A stretch of 64,000 nt of DNA, taken from positions 252,346,581-252,410,580 of the forward strand of contig CM062290.1 in NCBI GenBank assembly GCA_031216915.1, given 5' to 3'. This DNA is from Pictodentalium vernedei. Taxonomy: Eukaryota > Mollusca > Scaphopoda > Dentaliida > Dentaliidae. Every line of letters starts with the position of its first letter. Position 1 is the first letter of the stretch. The notes below the pieces were generated by a model. It was not told the origin of the DNA. It searched no databases and saw only the letters and a program-made list of their open reading frames with translations. Of this stretch, positions 24,224-36,779 are shown in pieces. Made by a program: the position numbers and the translations under genes.

Positions 24224-26262
24224 AACAAGAGGCCTGAGGGCGCTCACCTGACATAGTAGCCTAAATATCAACACAGAGAACTGATTTCAACAACTTGCAT
24301 CTGCTCCTCCTAAGAAAAGATTATACCAAATATCCAAAGATTCTGACCAGTGGATCTAAAAAAAAAGAAGATTTTTAAAGAATATTCCTCATATTGAACT
24401 AAGTTATAATTCAGGCTCCCACAGGGAGCCCATATATGAACCCAGGGACTTGGCTTTAACAAACTTGAATCTCACCCCCCTAAGGATGCTGCACACCAAA
24501 TATCAAAACATTCCGACTGCTGGCTCTGAAAAAGAAGATTTTTAAAGAAAATTCCTCATTTTGAACTAAGTTACAATTCGAGCTCCCAAAGTGAGTCCAA
24601 ATATGGACCTAGGGACATGGCTTGAACAAACTTGAATCTCACCCCCAAAGGATGCTCAATACCAAATATCAAAACATTCTGACTGCTGGATCTGAAGAAG
24701 ATTTTAAAAGAAAATTCCTCATTTTGAACTAAGTTATAATTCGGGCTACCACAGTGAGCCCAAATATGAACCCAGGGACTTGGCTTGAACAAACTTGAAT
24801 CTCACCCCCCTAAGCATGGTGCATCCCAATATCAGAAGATTCTGCCTGCTGGATCTTGAGAAGAAGATTTTCAAAGAAATTTGCCTGAAATGCACTAAGT
24901 TCAAATTTGGGCTCCTATACTGAGCCCAAATATAGACCCAGGGGGCCGATTTGAACAAACTTGAATCAGATCCACCCCACAATGTTGCATACCAAATATC
25001 AAAAGATTCTGCCTGCTGAATCTGGAGAAGAAGATTTTTAAGAAATTTGCCTGAAATGCACCAAGTTCGAATTAGGGCTTCTATAGTGAGCCCAAATATG
25101 AATCCAGGGGGCCGATTTGAACAAACTTGAATCAGATCCACCCCACAATGTTGCATACCAAATATCAACAGATTCTGCCTGCTGGATCTGGAGAAAAAGA
25201 TTTTTGAAGAAATTTGCCTGAAATGCACTAAGTTCGAATTCGAGCTTCTATAGTGAACCCAAATATGAATCTAGGGAGCCGATTTGAACACACTTGAATC
25301 AGATCCACCCCACAATGTTGCATACCAAATATCAAAAGATTCTGCCTGCTGGATCTGGAGAAGATTTTTCAAGAAATTTGCCTGAAATGCACTAAGTTCG
25401 AAATCGGGCTCCTATACTGAGCCCAAATATGAACCCAGGGGGCCGATTTGAACAAACTTGAATCAGATCCACCCTACAATGTTGCATACCAAATATCAAA
25501 AGATTCTGCCTGCTGGATCTGGAGAAGAAGATTTTTTAATGTTTTTCCCATTGCCTACACTGTTAAAAAGTGCTGACTCAGCACTTTTTCAAAGTCCTGA
25601 AAAAAGTACCTTGTGATCAAACCGATAGGCATTTTTTTTAACCATTCTATTCTACTGGATAAAAGTAAGCTTTATACAAAATAAGAATTCTCTGTGCCGT
25701 GTAGTTTTGGAGATATGGCAGTTTTAAGGTTTTTCCTATTTTTAGCTCCAGAGGTTCCCACAGGGCAATGAGAAAAATTTTTTTTGCATCAATCAACTAC
25801 TTATGACCCATTATCATCTCATATCAAATTTGGTTCAAATCGACCTCACGGTTCAGAAAATAGAAATTTTAGGCGTGGCCAAACTTTTTGCCCCTACCAT
25901 AACGAAGGCAAATAATGCCCGACAAACTTCTCTTGAACAACTTGATTCTAAACCTCAAAAGGACTCTGTATACCACATATCAAGTCTCTGCTACTGGTGG
26001 TTCATTAGAAGAAGATTTTCAAAAAATTTGGCCATTTTTTCCCCCACACCTCTGCTCAATATGAACCGAAACCTAATTTGGATAAAAATCAAAATGCCCC
26101 TATATAACCACCACTTACATGGAATTTAATTAAAATGTGGCCAGTGGTTTAGTAGAAAGAGGCTCGAACACCACATTCACGCAGGACGACGGATGACAGA
26201 CGGACGACGGACAAAGAGTGATAAGAAAAGCTCACCCTGACTTTCAGTCAGGTGAGCTAAAA
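24224..26262 (+). mobile_element. rolling-circle element, family A, inserted in family C
   Basis: Starts ACAAGAGGCCTGAGGGCGCT with GCTCACCTGAC, and ends with CCTGACT-TTC-AGTCAGG (26236-26252) and TGAGCTAAAA. The flanks GCACGAGAAAA and AACCTGTATTATATG rejoin to the family C sequence seen uninterrupted at 26585-26620. This gives a precise empty site between A residues with no target duplication. Confidence 0.75.
24240..25535 (+). repeat. family A core units, diverged block then homogeneous block
   Basis: Units up to about 24800 are clearly diverged (ACCCCCCTAAGGATGCTGCA), while 24800-25535 has four units very close to those at 4769-7016. The sharp change of sub-type at about 24820 suggests replacement of part of the array. 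Confidence 0.8.
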
Positions 26263-26925
26263 ACCTGTATTATATGTGATGTATTCCATGTTACTAAACA
26301 TTCATACAGAAATTTATTCAAATCAGAACTTTCATACAGAAGTTCTGTACAAAAAACTGATTGCACTAATTTTGGTACAAAACGGCCGCCGGCTGCAATC
26401 TTGAATTTCGGACCGCACCCAAAAATACTCGTTCTCGTCCCACGATGATAACAAAGGTACCCAAGAAGTTTTGTAAAGATCGGTTCATATATACAGCCTC
26501 TAGCCCGAGCCGTATTGGCATTTGCAGTTACAGTGCTGAAAGTAACACTAAATAAATCAAATTTAGTCTAATTCGCCTAATTTACGCACGAGAAAAAAAA
26601 CCTGTATTATATGTGATGTATCCCATGGTACTAAACATTCACCCAAAAAATTATTCAAATCAGAGCTTTCATATGGAAGTTCTGCGCAAAACTTGGATTG
26701 CCCCTAATTTTGTACAAAATGGCTGCCAGCGGTGGTCTTTAATTTTGGACCGGACCCCAAAGCACTCGTTCTCGTCTCACAGTGATTACAAAGGTACCCA
26801 AGAAGTTTCGTAAAGATCGGTTCATAAATACGGCGTCTAGCCCCAGACGTGTGTACGGCGCAACGGACGGACAGACGGACAACAGGCCATGACAATACCT
26901 CAAATTTGGCTTGCAGATGCGGCGG

Positions 26926-29735
26926 AAACTATTATACGCGACATACCTTCTGACTGTCCTTAACATTTGTAAAAAGTTTAACAATTGTACTATGATTCGT
27001 TTCTGAGTTATGGCTGAGACATGAATATTGACCGATTTTTAGTGTGACCTTGAAATGTGACCTTGACCTTGAAGGTATGAACCCGGCTATGGTGTGTGAC
27101 GCATCCTCCCATGGTCCTTTATAATTGTGTGAAGTTTTGATGACTGTAGCCCTAATAGTTTTGGACTTATGTATATATATCATTGTTCAGAAATATGTGA
27201 CCTTAAACACCAATAAATATATAATCCACAACAATAGGCTACTGAAAACATCCGAATGTTTATAGATTAATTGGTAGCTGTTTGATTTTGGCACTAATCC
27301 CCTGTATTGACTGTCATTGAAAGATTATTGCCACTGGTTTGATGCACAAACTTCTGTACTCGCACGGCATCTGATCTCATTGGGAAACCGTCTTGCTAAT
27401 GTTTTATGGTTTTTTGCACAGTTTCCCAGAACTTGAAATATCTGAGTGGAATTTACACTCAGTGGGCATTTCCAAATCCGTACAATATCCAAATACAATT
27501 TCTGAGTTTGCACCAGGCTACTTGACAACCTCGAGCAAAATATAAGTTGACCACGCATATAACATCATGCTGGATTCAATTTATCAGAATGGGTCGATAT
27601 GCATGTGAGGGAAACAAAAAGAATATATTTCTGCCCATGCACGTGTTTGAAATTTGTTAAAAACTTTCCTCTCGTAAAAAACACACACGCTTCCTGACAT
27701 GTTCTTTCAAGCGTTATTGTGGAATAAATAGTTGAAACACACTTTCATTGTTTTCTGCTACTTGAGTGCACTTTCCTTTATCCATTTAACATGATTAGTG
27801 CAAAATATCGAATCACCCAAATGGCCGCCTTTCGGGATGCACAAATGACAATACAGCCCTTTGACTGCTCCACAGACAAACGGCCTATTTTTTTTTGTAT
27901 GCCCACAGTTAAACACCAGTACATTACTGGTGGAGAATGCTCTTATTGAGATATATATATACTTTTTCGTCCATAATTTTCAATTTATTACTTCTCAAAC
28001 AACACCGATCATTTTTACTTAGCACTGGCGGTTACGTGGAGAATTGGGAGTGAGGGGGGGTGGGGGGAGGTGCACATCATCGGATCCTATATTCTATATG
28101 ATAGGTTATCTTTTTAATCAATATTTAATTCTTTTAACCCCACAACTGGTGGATAACTGCTCACGCTGGTAGATAAATTTCTGAACTAGAGCCTACATTT
28201 AGGCTTACTGAAAAAAAAAAATCATTTTTGGACCCCGAAAACATAGCTTATGGATCCTCTTTGGAACTATAGCTTGCTCCATTGAGTCACAGCCCATATT
28301 CCTTCAGGGAAGAAGTGGAAAAATAATTAAATTTAGAGGGCGGTGACTTACGGTGTATCTGTTCACCTATGGTTAGTTTTATGGTAGATGCAGGCAAACT
28401 CAAAATGTGAATGAATCTTATTGAATGTGAATAGTCCCACAGGCCACATCATTCTCAGAATCTCGCATGATTTCATGTTTACTTTCAACTGAAACTCCAC
28501 CAAAAGAACCTATTTCAGTATTTTAGGGGAGGGGGAAGGGGGGGGGGGGAGAGTCAACTTTTTCCTCATTGTTTATCAATTACAAACAGAGTATACAATT
28601 TTCTATGAATGAAAGGAGATATAGAATTGAGACGGTTAACTTAATATATTTCATTTCTCGTTTGTTGATGGTGTGTGTGCGTAGGGGGGGGGCACATAAT
28701 ATTTTACCCACGTTGACATTTAGTCTGTTCATGCATGAACACCCATTCAAATCACTGCATGAGGTATACTTTCTATACATTTTTGTTCCGAGTATACCAT
28801 TTTAAATTTTCTTCTCTATTTGTTGTCGAAAGAGTGTTTTATTCTGAATTATGATCATAGCATTAATCCATGTTGATGATTTGGAACATGCATGGGGAAC
28901 AGGCAGGCCTATATGTCAAACCACTGCATGTCTGTCACAGTATTTTTATTTTCGATTTAAATTGAAATTACAAAGTATATGAGTATACTGGCTGAACAAT
29001 TCCATTCATAGAAAAACGCTTTTAAAAGAGTTTTAAAGTCTTAGATCATTTCTATTGAATGCCAAACCTCGTTGAAGTGCGAAAAATAAGTGATATAGTC
29101 GGCCATGTTAAAATAAAAATCCTCAAATATTTATACTATTTCGCAATTTTTTATGGAGACGTACCAACAGGTGTTTTTCAGACAATAATTCCCAACGGGG
29201 GCAAGTTTGCGATGGGCAGAGTTCCTTGTGCTCCTGTTTGAGTTAGGCAGCGCCGACCTATTGGCTCCCTGTCCCCACAACAGTGAACTCCACTCCAGTT
29301 AAACTCGCTCCAAAAAGTACAGTGAATCCTTCTTGTGTTTTTTAAATGTGTAAAAAGTTTTGGGTTATTTTAGGTGTGAACCTGACATAAAGGCAGGAAA
29401 AAATATCCAAACATTCTGCGATAATGAGCGAGTGTGAAAAAGTTCAAAATATCCTCCCTAAAAATTTTCCGCAGAATGTCAAAAATCTTCCGAGTTATTG
29501 TTTTCGCAAATTTACTGCTCTTTGAGATGGCTACAACTCAAATTCTATTAATTTTTAAAGATAATTCCAGGCCTCATAACCATTTCTTAGGGAGTGCTAA
29601 GACACCTCTTCAAAACTTCTCGCCTGGCGTAAATCAGTTGAGATAATCTGAACTGCCATATTCAGTAGATCCAATGAGTAGGTGTGTGTGTGTGTGTTGT
29701 GAAATGAGAAAGATTGTGTAGTGTTACTAGTGTGA
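26926..29735. other. apparently unique non-coding DNA
   Basis: No repeat family from the window except a SINE tail at 27184-27222, and no convincing frame. Short G-rich runs occur near 28048-28070, 28530-28552 and 28684-28692. A (GT)n tract lies at about 29681-29697. This is the longest stretch without recognisable mobile DNA. Confidence 0.5.
27184..27222 (+). mobile_element. SINE 3' tail fragment
   Basis: TTCAGAAATATGTGACCTTA and AACACCAATAAATATATA match only the last ~40 bp of the SINE at 32629, a 5'-truncated copy. Confidence 0.6.
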
Positions 29736-29749
29736 TTGCTGAGTCGCCT

Positions 29750-29975
29750 ATTTTCATTCATGTATGAAAACAGAAAATTTGAGTCTTCGCCAAAGTCGCG
29801 ACTCCGTCGATTGTTGGCATTCAGCTCATCGCAAAAATCGCGTTTTTCTACCGATTTAAAAGCATTTTTATCGAAGCATTTTTATTTTGTGTCATCGATC
29901 GTATCACAATTCGTTCGCGATCCGATCGATATGTAGTGACCACTTTTGTGATCATAGTACTGTATAGTCTGGATC
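29750..29975 (+). other. CpG-rich module ending in GTGATCATAGTACTGTA (copy 2)
   Basis: A TCGCGA/ATCGAT-rich stretch (AAAGTCGCGACTCCGTCG, TTCGCGATCCGATCGAT) leads into GACCACTTTTGTGATCATAG, TACTGTA and TCTGGATCAG. One frame gives a short K-S-R-F-S…F-V-S-S-I protein-like stretch, and another gives TTFVIIVLYSLDQTC. The frames do not join, so it is broken if it was ever coding. It abuts the DIRS gag-like relic, which lies on the opposite strand. Confidence 0.5.
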
Positions 29976-29989
29976 AGACCTGCACCCTT

Positions 29990-31060
29990 TTCCGAGTCGC
30001 TACACTGACAACCACCGGAGTGAGTATAAGAGGGTATATTGTACCCTCGCGAGGAGATCCCTTAGTTGATTAAGTGTCTGCTGAAGCGTGTTGAGGCGCA
30101 GACTTAAGCAGCAGTGGATTGGAAGCATTCTTATAGCCTGTTCATAGACTAACAAAAGCTCATCATCAAATAGAGTACATCCGGAGACCGGAGCGAGTCG
30201 GGGAGACCGGAGCGACCTTTTCACCTTGTCATCTGTAAGTGATGACGACGCAAGGGCATCATCACATCTGATTAACTCCCAATTTGCCACTGTCAGGGAG
30301 GAGTTGTACGTGGCATACATGACTGCCATGGAAAGAACTCGCAGCAAGGAACAACATCCTCAAATTCCTTCCCATTAAGACGTTGCGCCATAGCTCTGGT
30401 GAGGTGATCTGCGTAGGACATCACGTCCAGATTCGCTCTATTGGATGAAATAGCACATTCCATCACTTCCAAGTGAATATTGAATGATGCAGGTAGGGAC
30501 ATATTTTCATCCCCGGCCTGCTCATCTAAACGCAGAGGAGCTCTGAAATCTTCTCCAACCATTTTAAATGAACTCAGTCCAAGAAACAGTATATTATTGA
30601 AGATGTTCATAAACCGCCTTCCTCTTAGCACTAGAGAGGTGAGTATGGCGTCGACAACATGGCCGAAGGCCTCCGACACCTGTCGAGATGACAGCAGTTT
30701 CTCTATAGTAGTCGCAGCTTGCTGATCAGGTGTAACAAAGTCAGTATAGTATTGATAAATAAAATTCATCGCTACCATATGCTGTTCCGAAAGGGAAGGA
30801 TAATCCTCTTCCTTGTCCATTTCGCCATCCGACTGATTCAGCAGTGACATTCAGTCATTTGCATCTGTGCGAAGATGACTGGACCGACCAGCACCATCCG
30901 ACAGCTCACCACCGGAGTCTGGGGGAGGCTGCTCTTGCACTCGCTGGGATGCTGCGATCAGCTGCGCAATCTGCGACAGCAAGTCCAATACCGAGGCTTG
31001 AAGAGTAGTGGTTACCTGTTTTTTCACAGCTTGCTACTCCTGGGACTAAGATCCGGAGAC
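29990..31060 (-). pseudogene. gag/capsid-like relic of a DIRS-type retroelement
   Basis: Read leftwards, a broken frame runs from a hydrophobic coiled segment (LQASVLDLLSQIAQLI) through an acidic linker and an in-frame stop at about 30853. It continues through a ~185-residue region (30850-30293) and, after a frame shift near 30350, another 115 residues (30347-30000). The last part, with SLTDDKVKRSLRSP…SGCTLFDDELLLVYEQAI, resembles the C-terminal portion of DIRS gag-like proteins, which often show a 'LRxSPL…LFxxELL' pattern (recalled family knowledge). A neighbouring DIRS terminal region supports this. With at least two stops and a frame shift it is not functional. An unrelated cellular pseudogene is not excluded. 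Confidence 0.4.
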
Positions 31061-31224
31061 AGATCTCTTCTCTGAACGTCCCATGAACAAAGCTTTGGAT
31101 TGCTATCTACTGGACGGTCCAACTTCACAGGCGAAGACTGGCTCCATCTTAACGCAACTGGCTGGATATCTAAAGTCGGGTAGCTAGCATGCGGTCGTGT
31201 GTGCTTTTTTGGGGCCCAAATGTT

Positions 31225-31410
31225 GTTGGGTTAGAGAGGGACCTCTCATCAGACCTCGCCGTGCCTCCCAAAAAGAAAACTTGGTTCCGACTTGTGCAAG
31301 TTTCTCATAACCTCTGGCCCCAGAAGTTGATAGGTTAGAGAGGGGCCACTCCCATTTGCGGCCTTATCAAACCTCGCCAAGCCTCCCAACAAGAAACTTG
31401 CTGACTTACT
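31225..31410. repeat. two imperfect direct repeats within the gag-like relic
   Basis: GTTAGAGAGGGACCTCTC…ACCTCGCCGTGCCTCCCAAA at about 31228-31275 recurs as GTTAGAGAGGGGCCACTC…ACCTCGCCAAGCCTCCCAAC at about 31333-31390. The upstream part of the relic is therefore locally duplicated. A minus-strand frame (31641-31249) crosses the right copy. Confidence 0.6.
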
Positions 31411-31859
31411 CCCTATTTCTGTCGTCGCTGGGTGAGCTTTTGTTTTTAAGGTGCTCGCTTTACCCAAATCTGCACTTCCTTCGACCGCAACAGACATACC
31501 TGGTATCACGACTCCCACAGATGGAGTAACCGCTTGCAAGGGATTAAGAACACTAACTAGAGGCCTTATCCCTTGCTTAATATTCATAAGCACCTTGCAG
31601 CTAGCTCTATTGCTCAACAGCGCGTGGCGATGGTAACACACTTTGGATGGGTGTCACAATACCATCACCATGTTCATGTTCCTATGAAAATAGAAACTGA
31701 AAAACTTCTATTATATTACGGTGAGAGTTCCAGCATAGGAACCTCAGGGCCAACAACGCATTGCGACACCCGTCTCCAACGTCTGTCATGCCAATGTTAC
31801 ACAGTAGACAAGAAACCGCAGAAGTACATCGACTATAGACAAGGCAACTAGCATGTAAA

Positions 31860-32340
31860 TCTGAGGAAGACTTCCCTCGCCTTGCATTTAGAGCAAGCTT
31901 TCATAATTACAATCCAAAGACAAAGTCGATAGCCCTCCTACAAACTCCACAACAAAATATATGATAAAGATAAACGAATAATCACAATCAAAATTAAATT
32001 CAAAATTTTTGGAAAAAATTATAAGTTTAAAGTAATTTGTATATTTTTTATACTTACCAATGGCCCAGACTAGCTGGTGCAAACACAAAGTTATCAAGGG
32101 CCAAACACAAATTTTGAACCCCCTAATCCCCAAAATTTGCTTGCAAAACCAAAAATTAAAATTCCTACCTGGGCCTCCATACTTTTACTCTCTGTGCATG
32201 CACAGCCGTCAGGAAGTGACTGGAATTGGCACCAACATCATTCTTTGTAGAAAAGAGTACTACATAACTCAGCGGGGAGGTATGAGTGCCCACTCATGGG
32301 AGAGCCATACCCGTCTGGGACATTGGTAAGAATAAACTAG
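31860..32340 (-). mobile_element. DIRS-like terminal region
   Basis: The sequence CAGCGGGGAGGTATGAGTGC…CATACCCGTCTGGGACAT…GGTAAGAATAA (about 32268-32335) parallels CAGTGGGGAGGAAGGATTCT…TACCCGTATAAGAAGACGGG…GGTATAATAA at 41892-41970, which adjoins a tyrosine-recombinase relic. The order (terminal region, then gag-like relic to the left on the minus strand) is as expected for a DIRS element reading leftwards. It is truncated before the reverse transcriptase. Confidence 0.4.
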
Positions 32341-32344
32341 AAAA

Positions 32345-32506
32345 ACTGTGAGCACTGCTCACTAAATGATGCCACCCATTCCCACAAAGAAACATTTTAC
32401 AACAGCAAAAGTGTGTTTAATGTAGAGAGCACAAACACTGACACCTCCCTCCCCCACACCTAGAAGCTTGAATTGACAAAGCCCATTTTTCAATATGTGA
32501 AACTGT
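32345..32506 (+). repeat. left part of a family E repeat, interrupted
   Basis: AAGCTTGAATTGACAAAGCC and CATTTTTCAATATG match 40478-40690. The sequence stops at AAACTGTA, where the family D element begins, and the same family E unit resumes at 40321. Confidence 0.6.
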
Positions 32507-32628
32507 AATGAAAGTGTCAGTGACACTGTAGCTTAACTTGTGTGTTGTGTTTGATGAAAAGGATAATGTTCAATGTTTATGAAAGGATTATGAAATAAGA
32601 CAAGAGTTGTGATAATTGGGAATATGTT

Positions 32629-32986
32629 GGGAGCACGGTGGCTCAGTTGGTAGAGGTGCAGGCTGCAAGCCGAGAGGTCCTCGGTTCGAATCCCACCTGC
32701 GGCAACCGCGTTGTGTCCTTGGGCGAGACACTTCATCTCCATTGCCCGCATGGGGGCACGATGACGCCGTGTACTAAGGCGTACTGCACGTCGATGGTAC
32801 GCATGTCTTCAACCAATCTAACCCTGCATGTGCTGCAGTGCAGAGTTACGATGTTGGGGAGCTGGCAGCTGCTCGTCGTTGCTCGGTGGTTCTCTCCGGG
32901 TACTCCGGCTTCCTCCACCCGTAAAACTGTCACGGTCATGATTAGCCATTGTGCATAAATATGTGACCTTAAACATCAATAAATAA
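32629..32986 (+). mobile_element. full-length tRNA-type SINE with perfect 14-bp TSD
   Basis: The tRNA-like head has an A box TGGCTCAGTTGG (32639-32650) and a B box GGTTCGAATCC (32683-32693), the internal RNA polymerase III promoter. The unrelated body of ~240 bp ends GTGACCTTAAACATC and AATAAATAA, as in a LINE-mobilised SINE. The target duplication ATTGGGAATATGTT (32615-32628 and 32987-33000) is perfect. It is the best copy in the window and serves as the reference for the others. Confidence 0.9.
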
Positions 32987-33105
32987 ATTGGGAATATGTT
33001 CATTTCTGTTCCCTGTATGCTATGTTTTTGATAAAAATAATATGAGGTGCACACTGTACAAAAGAGCTGAGAGGTGGGTTAATATGACCTCACAGTTACG
33101 AGTGT

Positions 33106-36100
33106 CAGGATTTCACGGTAACAATCGTTACCGGTAGCGTGTCGGTACCGTGGAAGCAAAATGACGGAACCGAAGTTTCGTTTCCCATGAATTTATGGTC
33201 AGTGCATCGATGTATGAAAATGAAATGGTAAAACTGCCATGTGAGATACCTGTAAAATCCCATTTCTTTCCAAATAATTCAATTGTTTTTACTCTGATTT
33301 GACAAAGCTTCATTTCGGCCCGTGAATTGTTTCAGTTTAGTTGTGGCGTTCACGAGTGCTGTTCCGAAACTGAAACTAGAATGGGGAAATAATCTATTCA
33401 AGTAGGAGACGGTCCACCCTTGACAATTTGGGCCTTGACGCATTTGGCTCATAGCATGTACATTCATTTATTAAACTGTTTCAACCTTGCTGTATTTTGT
33501 ACACGGTTGAACAGTCTAGGAACAGTGTACACGTTTTAAAACGGCCCCAATTAAATAACCTTGTTCTAAAAATAAAGTTTGAAATGGCATCTGCTAGTAA
33601 GAAAAAGTCAGATTCTGTTTCCATCAAAACATTTAAAAAATGATCGTTCAGTGGCGATTTTGAAATTGAGAGCTAGGACAATTTGATCACCGTGTTACGA
33701 TGCAAAATATATAGTAAATATGACACGGAAATACGACGAGAAGCAGCTGGACGTGGAATCAGTGGGCCACCACTGGCTGCCATCACAAAATATATTGACG
33801 GGGTCACATATGTCCACAAGGGTAATGTTGAGAAACATATTAGGAGTGGCACTCTTCATCAGTGGGCAAAAGACACTTTCCAGAAACCGCATGAATTGGA
33901 CAGGCTGGAGGCAGCTTCAGGTGGTTCCTCTCTTTCCAAAACAACAAATGTGCCAAATCCTTTACAACGACTGGTTACAGCAACAACAGAAGCAAATTAC
34001 ACCCACCTATTCAACACAGCATTATCGCTAGTTTTAGATGAAAAACCATTTTCTGATATGCCTTCAGCAGTTCTTATGCAGAAACGAAATGGGGTCAGTT
34101 TTATGAGTGGGAAAGATGACCAGTTTAGTTGCGCCTTCTTTGTTAATTTTTTAGCAGATGCCATGAAGGAGGACATACGGTCTATTCTATCCTTTGCTAA
34201 TTTTTTCTCTGGCGAAATTGACGGGTCGGAGGCTAGAAAAACGAAGAAAGAAAAAGAACTGATATACACCAAATTGGTCATCCGTGGACAACCAGTTGGA
34301 CGTTTTCTAAAATATCAGAAAATGACAGATTTTGGAGGGGTTGATGCTGAAAGAAGGCATTTGATAATGTATTTTTGGATGAGTACCAACTACCAGAGCA
34401 CAAGTTTAAAAACTTAATGATATGTGTGTGTGCAGACGGTACAAGTGTAAATATGGGTAGACTTTCTGGGGCCTGTACAACAATGAAATCCACAAGACCC
34501 TGGTTGCTGGTAGTCCATTGTGTGAACCACCGCCTAGAATTGGCCATTGGCGATGCATTCATGTCAAATTCTACCTTCAAGCTCCTCGATGAAATGATGA
34601 TAGGCTTATACTACCGATTTCGCAACAGCGGGAAGAATAAGCGCATAATTGCAAGAATTGCTGAAAGGCTCTCTGTAACCTCGATTTCATTTGTAAATGC
34701 AAATGGAACGAGGTTCCAAGCATACCATTACCATGCTATCAAAGCCATGATCGTCAACTTCCTCCCTTTGTTGCTCTTTGCCAAGAATATGATAGAAAGT
34801 GACAATAAGACATGTAAACCGGATGTGAAAGTGAAACTCAACGGGTACCACAACAAATGGGTGACCTACGGTTTTTTGTCTACACTGGCAAGTCCTGCGA
34901 CTTACTGCCCATGTGAGCTTAGTTATGCAACAACAGGATGTCCTTATCACCGATATAATTGATGTCTTGCTCGAGTGCAAACGTGGTTTGCATGAGATAT
35001 CCGGATCAACTGAACCCGTGTTTCCCTTTTCTGTCCAGGTTGGTGAAGACGCAGATCAGGCAACATTAACTGTTACAGGTACTAACCTCCCAGCAAAGTT
35101 GAAATTCATAGATACATCCAAATTAACTGCACAACAACAAAAGCGTGTCGACAAATGCGTAACACGCGTGACACCTTCACCATCACCAAGGTAACACAGG
35201 GTAAGCAACAGGTGGATAAGGTCAAACGTGAACTCATACCTTCTATTACATCATGCATTGACAAGAGATATGAATCACTACAAGAGCCAGTTGTTCAGGC
35301 AATGCAGATTGTGGATCATTCCACATGGGACTGTGATGACCTATCATATGGTAAAAATTTAGTGCGTGAATTGGCTGAACATTTTGCAGAACCTCTGGCT
35401 GAACACAAGTTCAACCTAGATTTAGCACTAAGAGAACTTAATGGCATCAAAACCTTGAAAGCTACCACTTTCAAAGCTTACAAGGGTAAAGTTAGTTTTT
35501 GGGAGAAAATATTCAGTTTGTATCAGCATAAATACCCTCACTTCCTCCTGATAATAGAACTCTGTCCGTAATCTTCTCTAGTTCCACAGTGGAGAGGGGG
35601 TTCTCAACACTCAAGCGGCATCTAAATGACAGTAGGCTCCGTTTGACAAATAGCAGGCTGAATAACCTTCTGCTGTTGCCCATCAATACACCAACATTTC
35701 AGAAACTTGATCCCTCATATGAAAGGAAGCACGTTCAGAAGGCAGTTAAGCTTTACATGGATTGCCCTGACCACAAACGTGGTAGATATCACAAGACATC
35801 CACAGTACATTAAATGACATTACCCCCCCCACCCCCACCCGGTGCCTCCCATATGTTCTTCCAAACCCACTTCGGTGCTGCTGCCCACAGAATCACTTTC
35901 TGGACTGTAACTGGCCCATAATCATAAGTCATATGGTCATGAGGATATCAATATTTAACAAGCGATCATGGATCATGTCACTCACATTGCACTTCAAGCA
36001 AGCCCAGTTGCGATTGCTGTCTCTCATATGATCAGTACTGTCACTTTTTATTGGGATTTGAGGTTTGGCTGTTGAGAAATGATATTGAACAACACACATA

Positions 36101-36779
36101 AAACATCTGATGTGATTTTATTCACATGAGAAATGGAACACAGAATTGAAAAAGATGGAAACAAGAACATTCCTGAACAGTGAACAATTAATTCCCAGTC
36201 GGCCCCAGCGCTATGGGGTGCCAAGTAATGAACCATATGGACCTACGATTCGGGTTCATCATTAGATGACCGTAACTATTTTTGACCGAGAAACAACAAT
36301 TTATGCATCATCAATTCTTGCCCTTTTAAATATGCCCTGCTCACGGGGCGTTTTTGAAAGCGCGAGAATTGATATGCTCCGGAGAGATATTGTTACTCGA
36401 TCGAAAATGGATCGGAACCCCAACTGTTTTGGTAGAGTATCCAATTTACAGGAACTTTAGTTACTGGTATACCTTACATTGTGACAAGGACAACTGAGCC
36501 AGACTGACAGCGAGAATAATTAAACGGTATGATCGGCGACGTGCGTTGTATGCAACTATACCAGTGGCAATTGATAGCGCTGTCTTAGCCTGAAACAAAA
36601 AAAAGGTACGAAACTGCTGATATAAAATTTCCTTTAATTCCAAAAAACTTTAAAATGACAAAAAAGGTTTCCGGTTTCCATACTGCTCAAGAACGGTACA
36701 GAAATTTCGTTACCGACGGGTTCCGTGGTTCCTGAACCACAGAACCAAATTTTCGGTTCCATCCATGTCTGAAATCCTG
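33106..36779 (+). mobile_element. hAT DNA transposon, decayed, 3.7 kb
   Basis: The ends CAGGATTTCA (33106-33115) and TGAAATCCTG (36770-36779) are a perfect 10-bp inverted repeat. Subterminal GGTAACAATCGTTACC, GGTACCG and GGAACCG words recur at both ends. The transposase relic 33584-35813 lies inside. I could not find matching 8-bp flanks (ACGAGTGT and ATACTTGC), so either the target duplication has decayed or the boundary is a few bases off. It sits in a family D element. Confidence 0.7.
33584..35813 (+). pseudogene. hAT transposase, ZNF862-like type, multiply frameshifted
   Basis: Pieces in order are: start MASASKKKSDSVSIKTF, broken by TGA (33584-33643); a zinc-finger-like region with LRCKIYSKY…HKGNVEKH (from 33683); the catalytic-fold region ICVCADGTSVNMGRLSG (34375 on); the HCVNHRLELAIGDAF segment and SGTRFQAYHYHAIKA-type segment; and the C-terminal dimerisation segment STVERGFSTLKRHLNDSRL (35585-35813). 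This order and these motifs are those of hAT transposases close to vertebrate ZNF862 (family knowledge). At least four frame breaks lie between the pieces. In the finger the second expected Cys is Tyr (RCKIY). It is a dead gene; its product would have cut and joined transposon ends in the nucleus. Confidence 0.85.

Larger units (their letters stand above)
22931..26925 (+). mobile_element. rolling-circle element, family C, copy 2, split by a SINE and a family A element
   Basis: Family C core units (GGACCGCACCCAAAAACACT, AACAAAGGTACCCCAAGAAG, GGTTCATAAATACGGCCTCT) occupy 22931-23825, 24176-24223 and 26263-26850, with the GGACGGACAGACGGAC tract at about 26865. The 5' end is weathered (AATGAAAGTGTGTGACACAC). 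The 3' end is degraded to CATGACAATACCTCAAATTTGGC without a clean hairpin. The SINE (23826-24175) and the family A element (24224-26262) are both later insertions. Confidence 0.7.

Noticed and set aside
29059..29936. Short plus-strand frames in the unique region
   Set aside because: No domain, no codon bias that I can see, and no splice context; the last one overlaps the CpG-rich module and is reported there.
32639..32700. Possible functional tRNA gene with good A and B boxes
   Set aside because: The same head occurs in several copies joined to the same unrelated body and flanked by target duplications, and the acceptor and anticodon stems do not fold well. It is a SINE head.
36048..36643. 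Small frames downstream of the hAT transposase relic
   Set aside because: They lie in the 3' part of the hAT element without similarity to known hAT proteins; likely chance.
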